Of a stretch of DNA of 64,000 nucleotides, positions 35,669 through 44,765 are shown in pieces. The stretch is taken from contig NZ_RHHB01000001.1 of the NCBI RefSeq assembly GCF_003710805.1, positions 124,001 through 188,000 of the forward strand, given 5' to 3'. The DNA is from Agromyces tardus (lineage in GTDB: Bacteria; Actinomycetota; Actinomycetes; Actinomycetales; Microbacteriaceae). Position numbers and translations under genes: made by a program. The first letter of the stretch is position 1. Each line of letters starts with the position of its first letter. The notes below the pieces were generated by a model. It worked only from the letters and a program-made list of their open reading frames with translations, made no database searches and was not told the origin of the DNA.

Positions 35669-35872
35669 CGCGCCTCGGTTTCGAGGACGTTACAACCCCG
35701 ACCCGACCTGCCGCAAGTGCGATGACGTCGTCGTACGCCGCGTTCGACGACGACGGTCGCATCGGCCGTGACGCGGGCGATCCGCCCAGCCGCGCGAGCG
35801 GATCGACAGGCACGGCTGACGCGCTCGCCTCGCAGGATGAACCTCACCACAGCGTGAACCAAGGAGGAAAAC

Positions 35873-36934
35873 GTGGATCGCTACGACCTGGCACTCATCG
35901 GCTTCGGCGGTGTCAACCGCGCGCTCGCCGAGCTCATCGACGAGCGCGGCGCCGCGCTGACCTCGGAGCTCGGCTTCGAGCTCCGAGTGGTCGCCATCAC
36001 CGACCTGCGGCTCGGCTCGCTCATGCAGGCCGACGGCATCGACCTGTCCGCGGTGCTCGCGCTCGAGCCCGGCGCGAACTTCGCCCCCTTCGCAGGAGGC
36101 GACCCCGAACCGCGCAACGAGTATGTCATCCGCAACACCACCGCCGACATCGTGGTCGAGGCCACCTTCACCAACCCCGTCGACGGCGAGCCGGCCATCT
36201 CCCACGTGCGCTGGGCGCTCGAGTCCGGCAAGCACGTCACGACCACGAACAAGGGGCCCGTCGCGCTCGCCGGCGCCGAGCTCCGTGCGCTCGCCGCCGA
36301 CCACGGCGTGCGGTTCGAGCACGAGGGCGCGGTCCTGAGCGGCACGCCGATCCTGCGGCTCGCCGAGCGGATGTTCTCGGGCCTGCGCATCCGCGGGGTG
36401 CAGGGGATTCTGAACGGCACGAGCAACTACGTGCTCGGCCGGATGGAGGCGGGCCTCAGCCTGCCGGACGCGGTGGCCGAGGCGCAGGAGCTTGGCTACG
36501 CAGAGGCGGACCCGACGGCCGACCTCGAAGGATCCGACGTGCAGCTCAAGGTCGTGATCCTCGCCAACGAGGTGCTCGGCGCCGACCTCACCACGGCGGA
36601 CGTCTCGCGCCGGGGCCTCTCGACCGTCTCCGCCGCGGAGATCGCCGAAGCGCAGCGCCAGGGACGCCGGTGGAAGCTCATCGGCGACGCCCATCGCAAC
36701 GACGACGGATCGGTGACCGCGAGCGTCGCGCCCGTCGCGCTGCCGCTCGACCACCCGCTCGCGGGCGTCTCGGGCGCCACGAACGCGGTCGCGTTCGACA
36801 CCGACCTGCTCGGCACCGTCGCCGTCTCGGGGCCCGGCGCGGGGCGGGTCGAGACCGCCTACGCCCTGCTGTCCGACGTCATCGCCATCCACGCCGGTCG
36901 CGGTGCCCTCATCGGGGCGGCCACGGATGTCTGA
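35873..36934 (+). CDS. Homoserine dehydrogenase, short catabolic-type (no ACT domain)
   Basis: A 353-aa enzyme: Rossmann [13 protein letters not shown], Lys127 in [10 protein letters not shown], the family signature [15 protein letters not shown] and [19 protein letters not shown]. It interconverts L-homoserine and aspartate 4-semialdehyde. It lacks the ACT regulatory domain and the usual thrC/thrB neighbours. It starts at GTG behind AAGGAGG (6 nt) and its stop overlaps the aldehyde dehydrogenase ATG. Context suggests oxidation of homoserine rather than biosynthesis. Confidence 0.87.
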   Translation: MDRYDLALIGFGGVNRALAELIDERGAALTSELGFELRVVAITDLRLGSLMQADGIDLSAVLALEPGANFAPFAGGDPEPRNEYVIRNTTADIVVEATFTNPVDGEPAISHVRWALESGKHVTTTNKGPVALAGAELRALAADHGVRFEHEGAVLSGTPILRLAERMFSGLRIRGVQGILNGTSNYVLGRMEAGLSLPDAVAEAQELGYAEADPTADLEGSDVQLKVVILANEVLGADLTTADVSRRGLSTVSAAEIAEAQRQGRRWKLIGDAHRNDDGSVTASVAPVALPLDHPLAGVSGATNAVAFDTDLLGTVAVSGPGAGRVETAYALLSDVIAIHAGRGALIGAATDV

Positions 36935-38342
36935 GCTCGTCATCGCCCCCGTGGCCACCGGCATGTTCCCCCGCTTCGCCGCGGTGCTGAACCCGTACGA
37001 CGGGTCGGAGATCGGGCGCGTCCCGCAGCACGACGGCGCCGACGTCGAGCGGATCCTCGACCGCGCCCGCCTCGGCTTCACGCTCTCGAGCGCGATGTCG
37101 CGATTCCAGCGCCACGCGGCGCTCGAGCGTGCGGCGGGCCTGCTGCGCGAACGCGCGGGCGTCGCGGCGGATCTCATCGTGCGCGAGGCGGGCAAGACCA
37201 TCCGCCAGGCGCGCAAGGAGGTGCGCCGCGCGATCACGACGCTCTCGCTCTCCGCCGAGGCGGCACGGTCGAACGCCGGCGAGGTGATCCCGTTCGATGC
37301 GTTCGAGGGCTCCGAGCACCGCCGCGGCTGGTTCACGCGGGAGCCGCTCGGCATCGTCCTCGCGATCACGCCCTACAACGACGCCCTCAACCTCGTCGCG
37401 CACAAGCTCGGGCCGGCGATCGCCGCCGGGAACTCCGTCATCCTGAAGCCCTCTCAGTTCACGCCGCTCACGGCGCAGTTCCTCGTCGACCTGCTGGTCG
37501 ACGCGGGCGTACCCGACGAGATCGTCACCGTGGTGCACGGTGACCGCACCCTCGCGCAGGCGCTCATCGCCGTGCGAGAGATCCGGATGGTGTCGTTCAC
37601 CGGCGGTTTCGCGACCGGTGAGGCGATCGCGCGCGGCGCCGGGCTCAAGCGACTCGCGATGGAACTCGGCGGCAACGCCCCCGTCGTGGTGTTCGACGAC
37701 GCCGACCTCCCGGCCGCCGTCGAGGCGTGCGTCTCCGGCGCGTTCTGGGCCGCCGGCCAGAACTGCGTCGGCGTGCAGCGGATCCTCGTGCAGCGGGCGG
37801 CGTACGAGGAGTTCCGAGAGCGGTTCGTCGCGGCATCCGCGACGCTGCGTGCCGGTGACCCGGCGCAGGAGTCCACGGACGTCGGGCCGATGATCGGCGT
37901 GCCGTCGGCCGAACGCGCCGAGCGACTCGTCGAGGACGCGATCGCCGCCGGAGCCGTGCTGCTGCTCGGGAACCGGCGCGACGGCGCCGTGTTCTGGCCC
38001 ACCGTGCTCGAGCGCGTCCCGTTCTCGTGCGAGCTCTGGGCCGACGAGGTGTTCGCGCCGATCGTGATGCTCGAGCCCTTCGATTCCGAGGAGCAGGCGC
38101 TGTCCCTCGCCAACGAGGTCGAGTTCAGCCTCCATTCGGCGGTCTTCACGCGCGATCTCGGTCGTGCCCTCCGCGTCGCGGAGCGCCTCGAGGCGGGCGG
38201 CGTGATGATCAACGACTCCTCGGACTACCGGGTCGACGGCATGCCGTTCGGCGGGGCGAAGTACGGGAGCATGGGCCGCGAGGGCGTGCGATTCGCGTTC
38301 GAGGAGATGACCCAGCCCAAGGTCGTCTGCATCAGCGCATGA
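36927..38342 (+). CDS. Aldehyde dehydrogenase, proposed aspartate-semialdehyde oxidising
   Basis: A 471-aa NAD(P)-dependent aldehyde dehydrogenase: [19 protein letters not shown], general base Glu246 in ELGGNAP, nucleophile Cys280 in GQNCVGVQ, and the C-terminal [13 protein letters not shown]. It is of the lactaldehyde/succinate-semialdehyde/GapN group. Between homoserine dehydrogenase and aspartase genes, with overlaps on both sides, the natural proposal is that it oxidises aspartate 4-semialdehyde to aspartate. That specificity is inferred. ATG 36927 is preferred over GTG 36903 because of the overlap geometry. Confidence 0.85.
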   Translation: MSELVIAPVATGMFPRFAAVLNPYDGSEIGRVPQHDGADVERILDRARLGFTLSSAMSRFQRHAALERAAGLLRERAGVAADLIVREAGKTIRQARKEVRRAITTLSLSAEAARSNAGEVIPFDAFEGSEHRRGWFTREPLGIVLAITPYNDALNLVAHKLGPAIAAGNSVILKPSQFTPLTAQFLVDLLVDAGVPDEIVTVVHGDRTLAQALIAVREIRMVSFTGGFATGEAIARGAGLKRLAMELGGNAPVVVFDDADLPAAVEACVSGAFWAAGQNCVGVQRILVQRAAYEEFRERFVAASATLRAGDPAQESTDVGPMIGVPSAERAERLVEDAIAAGAVLLLGNRRDGAVFWPTVLERVPFSCELWADEVFAPIVMLEPFDSEEQALSLANEVEFSLHSAVFTRDLGRALRVAERLEAGGVMINDSSDYRVDGMPFGGAKYGSMGREGVRFAFEEMTQPKVVCISA

Positions 38343-39721
38343 GCATCGGGCAGCGGTTCCGGGTCGAGACCGATTCGCTGGGCGACGTGCGCGTGCCCGC
38401 CGGGGCGTACTGGGGCGTGCACACCACCCGGGCCCGGGAGAACTTCCCGATCAGCGGCACGCCGATCGCGCGCCACCCCCACCTCGTGCGCGCCCTCGCG
38501 ACCGTGAAGCAGGCGGCCGCCCGCGCCAACCGCGGCCTGGGGCTCCTCACGGAGACCCAGGCGGGGGCGATCGAGCACGCCTGCGAGCGGGTGCGGCGCG
38601 GCGAACTGCACGACCAGTTCTGCGTCGACGTGGTGCAGGGCGGCGCGGGCACGAGCACCAACATGAACGCCAACGAGGTCATCGCCAACGCGGCGCTGGA
38701 GCGGCTCGGCCACGAGCGGGGCCGCTACGACGTGATCCACCCGATCGACGACGTGAACCGCAGTCAGTCCACGAACGACGTCTACCCGACGGCGATCCGA
38801 CTGGCCGTCGTCGCCGCGCTCGGCGAACTGGTGCCCGAGCTGGACCGGCTCGCGGACTCGTTCGCCGAGCGCGGCGCGACCTTCGCGCGCGTGCGCAAGG
38901 TCGGGCGGACGCAACTCCAGGACGCCGTGCCCATGACGCTCGGCGACGAGCTGACGGCGTTCGCCGTCGCGGTGCGCGAGGACGTCGCGAGGATCCGGGA
39001 GGCCGTCCCGCTTCTCCTGGAGTGCAGCCTCGGCGCCACGGCGATCGGAACCGGGGTGACGGCGCCGCCCGGGTACCGCGAGGCGGTGATCGAGCACCTG
39101 CGCGCGCTCAGCGGGCTGCCGCTGACGCCTGCCGCGCACCTCTTCGAGGCGACGTGGGATGCAGGCGGCTTCCTGCAGGCCTCCGCGGTGCTCCGCCGCA
39201 CGGCGGTGAAGCTGTCGAAGATCTGCAACGACCTCCGGCTGCTCTCGAGCGGACCGCAGGCCGGATTCTCGGAGATCCGCCTCCCGGCGCGGCAGGCGGG
39301 GTCGTCGATCATGCCGGGCAAGGTGAATCCGGTGATCCCCGAGGTGGTGAACCAGATCGCCTTCGCGGTCATCGGCGCCGACGTCACGATCGCGATCGCC
39401 GCCGAGGGCGGTCAGCTCCAGCTCAACGCGTTCGAGCCGATCATCGCGCACTCCCTCCTGCAGTCCGCCGACTGGCTCGCCAACGGGGTCCGGGTGCTGC
39501 GAGCCCACTGCGTCGACGGGATCGAGGCGAACGAGGCGCTCCTCGCCGAACGCGTCGCCGTCTCCGTGGGTGCCGTGACCGCGCTGGTGCCGGTGATCGG
39601 GTACGACGCCGCGACGGCGGCCGCGAAGCACGCGCTCGCCACCGGCGGCGCGGTCGCGGCATCCGTCGCCCTGCACGCCGGCGTCGACGTCGCCGAAGCC
39701 GAGCGGATGCTCGCGCGGTGA
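38339..39721 (+). CDS. aspA: Aspartate ammonia-lyase
   Basis: A 460-aa member of the fumarase/aspartase superfamily. Aspartase-like features are [27 protein letters not shown] and the signature [19 protein letters not shown]; fumarases usually have NPTQ after the Lys. It deaminates aspartate to fumarate and ammonia. Its ATG overlaps the aldehyde dehydrogenase stop, so it is the third step of the operon. It ends 57 nt before the convergent AsnC gene. Confidence 0.88.
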   Translation: MSIGQRFRVETDSLGDVRVPAGAYWGVHTTRARENFPISGTPIARHPHLVRALATVKQAAARANRGLGLLTETQAGAIEHACERVRRGELHDQFCVDVVQGGAGTSTNMNANEVIANAALERLGHERGRYDVIHPIDDVNRSQSTNDVYPTAIRLAVVAALGELVPELDRLADSFAERGATFARVRKVGRTQLQDAVPMTLGDELTAFAVAVREDVARIREAVPLLLECSLGATAIGTGVTAPPGYREAVIEHLRALSGLPLTPAAHLFEATWDAGGFLQASAVLRRTAVKLSKICNDLRLLSSGPQAGFSEIRLPARQAGSSIMPGKVNPVIPEVVNQIAFAVIGADVTIAIAAEGGQLQLNAFEPIIAHSLLQSADWLANGVRVLRAHCVDGIEANEALLAERVAVSVGAVTALVPVIGYDAATAAAKHALATGGAVAASVALHAGVDVAEAERMLAR

Positions 39722-39778
39722 GCCGCGGCATCCGCCGGAGCGAACGGAGGGAACGGCGGGAACGGGCGGACGGGGCGG

Positions 39779-40234
39779 TCAGCGCGTGCCGCGGTCGATC
39801 ACCGTGGTGAGCGAGACGGAGGTCACGGTGTTCGCCACGTCGGGCAGCGCGGCGATCCGCTCCCAGACGTCGCCGACCCGATCCATCGAGTCGGCCTGCA
39901 CGGTCACGAGCAGGTCGAACTCGCCGGCGAGGATGTCGCACCGCACGACCTCGGGGATCGCGGCGAGCTCGGCCAGCACCTGGCCGCCCCGCATCCGGTC
40001 GACCCGGTAGACGAAGAGCACGGCGGAGACCGGTCGCGCGTCGCCGTCGGCGCGTCCGCGGACGAGCGTGTATCCCGCGATCACCCCGTCGCGCTCCATC
40101 CGCTCGATGCGCTGACGTACGGCATTGCGCGAGAGGTGCACGCGTGCCGCGAGCGTGACGAGCTGGATGCGCGCATCGTCGGCGAGCTCGGCGAGGATGC
40201 GCCGATCGATCTCATCGAGACGGGCTCCGGTCAT
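39779..40234 (-). CDS. Lrp/AsnC-family regulator
   Basis: A 151-aa regulator: N-terminal HTH (LVTLAARVHLSRNAVRQRIERM) and C-terminal RAM/ACT-like domain (YRVDRMRGGQVLAELAAI, GEFDLLVTVQADSM). Lrp/AsnC proteins bind amino acids and DNA as octamers. GAGGAG is 7 nt before the ATG. It is divergent from the PLP lyase and convergent with aspA, and the common ATATGTC-N4-ATGCA motif at both promoters makes it the candidate regulator of the amino-acid region. Confidence 0.9.
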   Translation of the reverse strand: MTGARLDEIDRRILAELADDARIQLVTLAARVHLSRNAVRQRIERMERDGVIAGYTLVRGRADGDARPVSAVLFVYRVDRMRGGQVLAELAAIPEVVRCDILAGEFDLLVTVQADSMDRVGDVWERIAALPDVANTVTSVSLTTVIDRGTR

Positions 40235-40299
40235 GGGGACTCCTCGTGGGTGCGCATCGACGATGACTTCGTCGTCGTGCGTGCGATACTAGCAACACA

Positions 40300-40317
40300 A
40301 TATGTCAATGATGCATA
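40300..40317. promoter_or_regulatory. Candidate Lrp/AsnC site before the PLP lyase
   Basis: ATATGTC-N4-ATGCA at 40300-40315 repeats the motif at 35653-35668 with identical spacing. TATG-N9-CATA at 40301-40317 is an inverted repeat. On the minus strand TTGACA (complement of 40303-40308) is a perfect -35 element for asnC, so binding would affect both genes. Confidence 0.5.
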
Positions 40318-40376
40318 CTACAGACGGCGACGGCTCCGGCCGAGCGATGCCGTCGACTTCCAGAAGGGGACCACAC

Positions 40377-41648
40377 ATGACCTCCGCCCGACCCGACAAG
40401 CGCCTCCCGCACTCCCTCTCGGACCTGAGCATGGCGGTGCACGCCGGCAACGCCGTCGACCCGGGAACCCGCGCGCTGCGCGTTCCGCTCGTCATGGCGA
40501 ACTCGTACGAGCTGCCCGACGACCCGAGCTCGATCAGCTGGTCGGCGACGGCGCCCGGGCTGTACACGCGCAACACCGGCGTCAATCAGGCGGCGCTCGA
40601 GGCGAAGCTCGCCGCGCTCGAGGGCGGCGAGGCCGCAGTCGCGCTCGCCACCGGCGTCGCCGCCCTGCATGCGGTCTTCTTCACGCACGTGCGCGTGGGC
40701 GACCACGTCGTCGTGAGCGACGTCACCTACGAGGCGACCTGGCGCCTGTGGACCGAGCTGCTCCCGCAGCGCTACGGCATCGAGGCGACGTTCGTCGACG
40801 TCACCGACCTCGACGCGCTGCGCGCCGCGATGCGCCCAGAGACCCGCCTCGTCTGCGTCGAGGCGATCGCGAACCCCACGACGAAGGTCGCCGACATCGC
40901 CGCGATCGCGCGGATCGCACACGAGTGGGAGGCCATCGTCATGGTCGACTCCACCTTCACGCCGCCGCCCTTCTACCGGCCCATCGCCGACGGCGCCGAC
41001 CTCGTCGTGCACTCCCTCACGAAGTACATCAACGGTCACGGCGACGCGATGGGCGGAGCCGTGATCGGCCGCCATGAGCTCGTGGAGCGCATCAAGGCCG
41101 ACGCGATGGTCGACGTGGGCGGAGTGATCTCGCCCTTCAACGCGTCGCAGATCCATCGCGGCTCGGTCACGTTGCCGCTCCGGCTCCGGCAGGCGTTCGC
41201 GAGCGCGGCGACGCTCGCGGAGTTCCTCGAGGCCGACCCCCGCGTGGAGTACGTGGCCTATCCGGGCCTCACGACGCATCCGCAGCACGAGCTCGCCCGC
41301 CGCCAGTTCGGAGGCCGTGGCTTCGGCGGCATGATCGCGTTCGCCGTGGTGGGCGGACCCGACGCGCAGAACCGGTTCGTCTCGCACCTGCGCCTGATCA
41401 CCTCGGCGTTCTCGCTCGGCCATGACGACTCGCTCATCGTGCACGTCGCCGCCGACGGCCCGCGCGTCGCGACGTATCCCGAGGAGTTCCGCACCCACGG
41501 GCACCTGCGGCTCTCGGTCGGCATCGAGGACGCGGACGACCTGCGGGCGGATCTCGCTGCGGCACTCGACGCGACCTTCGGCAGCGGCAACAGGGCCGGG
41601 GTCGGGGCAGCCGTCGGGGCCGGGGCCGGCGCGACCGCCACCGTCTGA
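40377..41648 (+). CDS. Cys/Met metabolism PLP-dependent lyase (cystathionine/methionine gamma-lyase-like)
   Basis: A 423-aa fold-type I PLP enzyme with Lys216 in HSLTKYINGHGD and LEGGEAAVALATGVAA. The usual YSRxxNPT motif reads YTRNTGVNQ here, and the YGGT position reads YEATW, so substrate specificity differs from standard cystathionine or methionine gamma-lyase. It may gamma-eliminate a homoserine-derived or sulfur amino acid. The start is ATG 40377 behind GAAGGGGA; an earlier in-frame start at 40302 would lie in the operator. The last 20 residues are a Gly/Ala repeat tail. Confidence 0.83.
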   Translation: MTSARPDKRLPHSLSDLSMAVHAGNAVDPGTRALRVPLVMANSYELPDDPSSISWSATAPGLYTRNTGVNQAALEAKLAALEGGEAAVALATGVAALHAVFFTHVRVGDHVVVSDVTYEATWRLWTELLPQRYGIEATFVDVTDLDALRAAMRPETRLVCVEAIANPTTKVADIAAIARIAHEWEAIVMVDSTFTPPPFYRPIADGADLVVHSLTKYINGHGDAMGGAVIGRHELVERIKADAMVDVGGVISPFNASQIHRGSVTLPLRLRQAFASAATLAEFLEADPRVEYVAYPGLTTHPQHELARRQFGGRGFGGMIAFAVVGGPDAQNRFVSHLRLITSAFSLGHDDSLIVHVAADGPRVATYPEEFRTHGHLRLSVGIEDADDLRADLAAALDATFGSGNRAGVGAAVGAGAGATATV

Positions 41649-41705
41649 GCGCCGGGGCGCGCCGCGCCCCTACTCGGGCGTCGTGGGAGTCCCTATTCTG
41701 GGCAG

Positions 41706-43562
41706 ATGACGAGCCCGCCGATCGCCGCGACCGTGGAGCGCAGCCACAAGCGACTCGGCGTCGGCGCGAGCGATCGCACGGCCGCGGCCCTGCTGCTGCT
41801 CGCCACCGTGCTCGCGATCGTGTGGGCGAACTCGCCGTGGGGCGACGGCTACGAGCAGTTCTGGTCGATGCCGATCGCCGTGAGCGTCGGCGACCTCTCA
41901 CTGGCCACGACGCCGCACCAGCTCGTGAACGACGCGATCATGACGTTCTTCTTCTTCGTGGTCGGGCTCGAGGTGAAGCACGAGTTCACGCTCGGCGAGC
42001 TCACCGACCGGTCGCGTGCGATCGTGCCGGTCCTCGCCGCGATCGCCGGCCTCATCCTCCCGGCGCTCATCTTCATCGTGATCGCGCTGCCCGCCGGCGA
42101 CGCGCATGCGTGGGGCACCGTGATCTCCACCGACACGGCGTTCCTCGTCGGCGCGCTCGCGATCATCGGCCCGAAGTTCCCCGCGCGGCTGCGCACGTTC
42201 CTGTTGACGCTCGCCGTCGTCGACGACATCGGCGCGCTGCTCGCGATCGGCGTGTTCTACAGCTCGGGCTTCAGCCCCGTGCCCATCATCGCGGCGGTGG
42301 TGCTGATGGCAGCGCTCGCGCTCGTGCGGTTCCTCCGCGCCGGTCGCGGCTTCGCTTACGCGGTGCTCGGCGTCGCCCTCTGGGTCGCGCTCGCGCAGGC
42401 CGGCATCCACCCCACGCTCGCGGGCGTCGCGGTGGCGCTCCTCATCCCGGTGTACCCGCCACGACGCCGCGACGTCGAGCGCACGGCCGAGCTCACGCAG
42501 GCGTTCCGGGAGTCGCCCAACACCGAGTACGCGGCGGCGGTCACCCGGAGCCTCCGTGAATCCCTCTCGATCAACGACCGCCTGCAGACCGCGTGGGCTC
42601 CATACGTCTCGTTCCTCGTGCTGCCGATCTTCGCGCTCGCGAACGCCGGCGTGCACCTCGACGCCGCGACCCTCAGCGCCGCCCTCACCTCGCCGCTCAC
42701 CTGGGCCGTCGTCGCGGGTCTCGTGGTCGGCAAGTTCGTCGGCATCACGGTGGCGACGGCGGTCGTGCGCGCCACGGGGCTCGGCCGGCTCGCCCCGGGC
42801 CTCGGGATGCCGCGCATCGCGGGCGGTGCGGCGCTGTCGGGCATCGGCTTCACGATCTCGCTGTTCATCGTGACGATCGCGCTGCCCGACCCCGAATCAC
42901 AGGACCTCGCGCGCGTGGGCGTGCTCGCGGCATCCGTCATCGCCTTCTCGCTGGGCTGGGCGATCTTCACGATCGCCGACCGGCTGCGCCCGCCCACCGC
43001 CGTCGGCGCGACGCTCATGCGCCCCTTCGACGCGACCCGCGACCACTTCCGCGGGCGGGTGGACGCGCCGTACTCGATCGTCGAGTACGGCGATTTCGAG
43101 TGCCCGTTCTGCAGCCGGGCGACGGGGTCGATCGACGCGGTCATCGCGCACTTCGGCGACGACGTGCGCTGGGTGTGGCGGCACCTGCCGCTCGAGTCGG
43201 TGCATCCGCACGCGAAGGAGGCGGCGCAGGCCTACGAGGCCGCGGCGCTGCAGGGGGAGTTCCTGCCGATGGCGCGCCTGCTCTTCGCGAACCAGGACGC
43301 ACTGACCACCGACGACCTCTGCCGGTGCGCCGCCGAGCTCGGCCTCGACCCCGAGCGGTTCGCGGCCGACCTGCGCTCGCCCCGGGTCGTGCGCAGGGTG
43401 GAGGACGACCAGCTCGATGCCGAGCTCATGGACCTGCACTCGACGCCCACCTTCTTCATCAACGGGAGGCGGCTCAAGGGGCCCTGGGATTCGGCGTCGC
43501 TCATCCGTGCGCTCGAGGCGACGGTGGACTCGGAGCCCCGCGTGGCGGACACGCCGAGGTAG
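41706..43562 (+). CDS. nhaA: NhaA Na+/H+ antiporter fused to a DsbA-like thioredoxin domain
   Basis: A 618-aa fusion. Residues 1-435 are NhaA with 11-12 membrane helices (FFFVVGLEVKHEF, STDTAFLVGALAIIGPKF, VVDDIGALLAIGVFY). Residues 440-615 are a DSBA-like domain with Cys466-Pro-Phe-Cys469 in FECPFCSRA and the cis-Pro region LHSTPTFFINGRRLKG. It exchanges Na+ and H+ and may tie this to redox. TATTCT at 41694-41699 is 6 nt before the ATG (leaderless start). Such fusions are known in actinobacteria. Confidence 0.93.
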   Translation: MTSPPIAATVERSHKRLGVGASDRTAAALLLLATVLAIVWANSPWGDGYEQFWSMPIAVSVGDLSLATTPHQLVNDAIMTFFFFVVGLEVKHEFTLGELTDRSRAIVPVLAAIAGLILPALIFIVIALPAGDAHAWGTVISTDTAFLVGALAIIGPKFPARLRTFLLTLAVVDDIGALLAIGVFYSSGFSPVPIIAAVVLMAALALVRFLRAGRGFAYAVLGVALWVALAQAGIHPTLAGVAVALLIPVYPPRRRDVERTAELTQAFRESPNTEYAAAVTRSLRESLSINDRLQTAWAPYVSFLVLPIFALANAGVHLDAATLSAALTSPLTWAVVAGLVVGKFVGITVATAVVRATGLGRLAPGLGMPRIAGGAALSGIGFTISLFIVTIALPDPESQDLARVGVLAASVIAFSLGWAIFTIADRLRPPTAVGATLMRPFDATRDHFRGRVDAPYSIVEYGDFECPFCSRATGSIDAVIAHFGDDVRWVWRHLPLESVHPHAKEAAQAYEAAALQGEFLPMARLLFANQDALTTDDLCRCAAELGLDPERFAADLRSPRVVRRVEDDQLDAELMDLHSTPTFFINGRRLKGPWDSASLIRALEATVDSEPRVADTPR

Positions 43563-43575
43563 GCGAGCTCGCGCC

Positions 43576-44229
43576 TCACGACGCCCGGCGCAGCGGCGAG
43601 CGGGCGAACTCCGACCCCGTGCGGCGGGCGGCCTCGTGCGCGGCGCGCCGTCCGGGCTCCGCGTCGGCGACGGCGAGGTTGGGCCGGAACGCGATCGAGG
43701 TGACGTCGGCGATGCCCGCCCAGTTCAGCCAGTCCTCGAAGTAGGGCTGCTGGAAGTCGCTGCCGAACGACCGCGGGCGCTCCTCGCCGTAGACGGCGCT
43801 CGTGTACACCACGGCGGCGCGGCGGCCGTCGAGGAGGCCCGTGTACCCGGCCTCGGGGTCGAACCCGAACACCATGCCGGGCTGGCTCACGACGTCGATG
43901 AACTGCTTGGCGATGTAGGGGATGCCGGCGTTCCACATCGGCAGGCTGAACAGGTAGAGGTCGGCGGCCGCGAACCGCTCGAAGGCGAGGCGAGCGCGGT
44001 GCCACGCGGTCTCCTGGGGGCCGACCGGCTGCTCGCCGGCGAAGATGCGCATCTTGGCGCCGGCGCCGTCGGGCCCGAAGGCCGGCAGCGATCCGTCCCA
44101 CAGGTCCCATTCGTCGACGGATGCCGCAGGGTTCGCCGCGCGGAAGGCGTCGAGGAAGGTGCGGGCGATCGCGAGCGACTCGGATGCCTCGCCGCGGGGC
44201 GATGCGGAGACGTGGAGGAGCGTGGTCAT
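43576..44229 (-). CDS. azoR: FMN-dependent NADH-azoreductase/quinone reductase
   Basis: A 217-aa flavodoxin-fold reductase: LHVSASPRGEASESLAIAR, SLPMWNAGIPYIAKQFIDVV and GFDPEAGYTGLL are AzoR motifs for FMN and quinone/azo substrates. AAAGGA is 7 nt before the ATG at 44229. It is divergent from a MarR gene with two inverted-repeat sites between them, the classic arrangement of a stress-inducible quinone reductase and its repressor. Confidence 0.9.
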   Translation of the reverse strand: MTTLLHVSASPRGEASESLAIARTFLDAFRAANPAASVDEWDLWDGSLPAFGPDGAGAKMRIFAGEQPVGPQETAWHRARLAFERFAAADLYLFSLPMWNAGIPYIAKQFIDVVSQPGMVFGFDPEAGYTGLLDGRRAAVVYTSAVYGEERPRSFGSDFQQPYFEDWLNWAGIADVTSIAFRPNLAVADAEPGRRAAHEAARRTGSEFARSPLRRAS

Positions 44230-44244
44230 GGCGTGTCCTTTCAG

Positions 44245-44320
44245 TGTGTGCAGACGCACATGAATTTCGGAGGACTCGACCGTAGCATGTATGTGCGCAC
44301 GCACACAAATACGCTACGAT
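44245..44320. promoter_or_regulatory. azoR-marR divergent operators and -10 box
   Basis: TGTGTG-N4-CGCACA at 44245-44260 and TGTGCG-CA-CGCACA at 44292-44305 are similar inverted repeats. The second lies just upstream of TACGAT (44315-44320), which is 6 nt before the MarR ATG. Binding would block both directions. Confidence 0.55.
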
Positions 44321-44326
44321 GGACCC

Positions 44327-44758
44327 ATGCCGACCGATGCCGAACGCACCTGGGCCGCCGTGCTGCGCCTGCACGCCGCGGTGCTCCCGCGCCTCGACCG
44401 CGCCGTGACGAGGGCGAGCGGCATCCCGCTCGCCTGGTACGACGTGCTGCTCGAGCTCCGCGAAGCGGGGGGCCGCCTGACGATGGGGCAGCTCGGGGAG
44501 CGCGTCGTGCTGAGCCGCACACGCGTGAGCCGCCTCGTCGACGAGCTGGCAGCCGCCGGCCTCGTCGCGCGCGAGCCGAACCCCGACGACGGGCGCTCGG
44601 CCTACGCCGTGCTCACCGCCGAGGGCAAGCGCCGATTCCTCGCCGCGGCCCGCGTCTACCTGCCGGCCATCGAACGGGAGTTCGCGGCCGTCGACGCGAC
44701 GCAGCTGGCCGCCGTCGCCGACGGACTGGAGTCGGTGCTGGGCGACCGGGCACCCTGA
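44327..44758 (+). CDS. MarR-family regulator
   Basis: A 143-aa winged-helix repressor: SGIPLAWYDVLLELREAGG, LTMGQLGERVVLSRTRVSRL and the wing REPNPDDGRSAYAVLTAEG. It starts at ATG 44327, 6 nt after TACGAT, so the message is probably leaderless; an earlier in-frame ATG at 44291 would sit inside the operator. It probably represses azoR and itself. Confidence 0.9.
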   Translation: MPTDAERTWAAVLRLHAAVLPRLDRAVTRASGIPLAWYDVLLELREAGGRLTMGQLGERVVLSRTRVSRLVDELAAAGLVAREPNPDDGRSAYAVLTAEGKRRFLAAARVYLPAIEREFAAVDATQLAAVADGLESVLGDRAP

Positions 44759-44765
44759 CGCCGCA

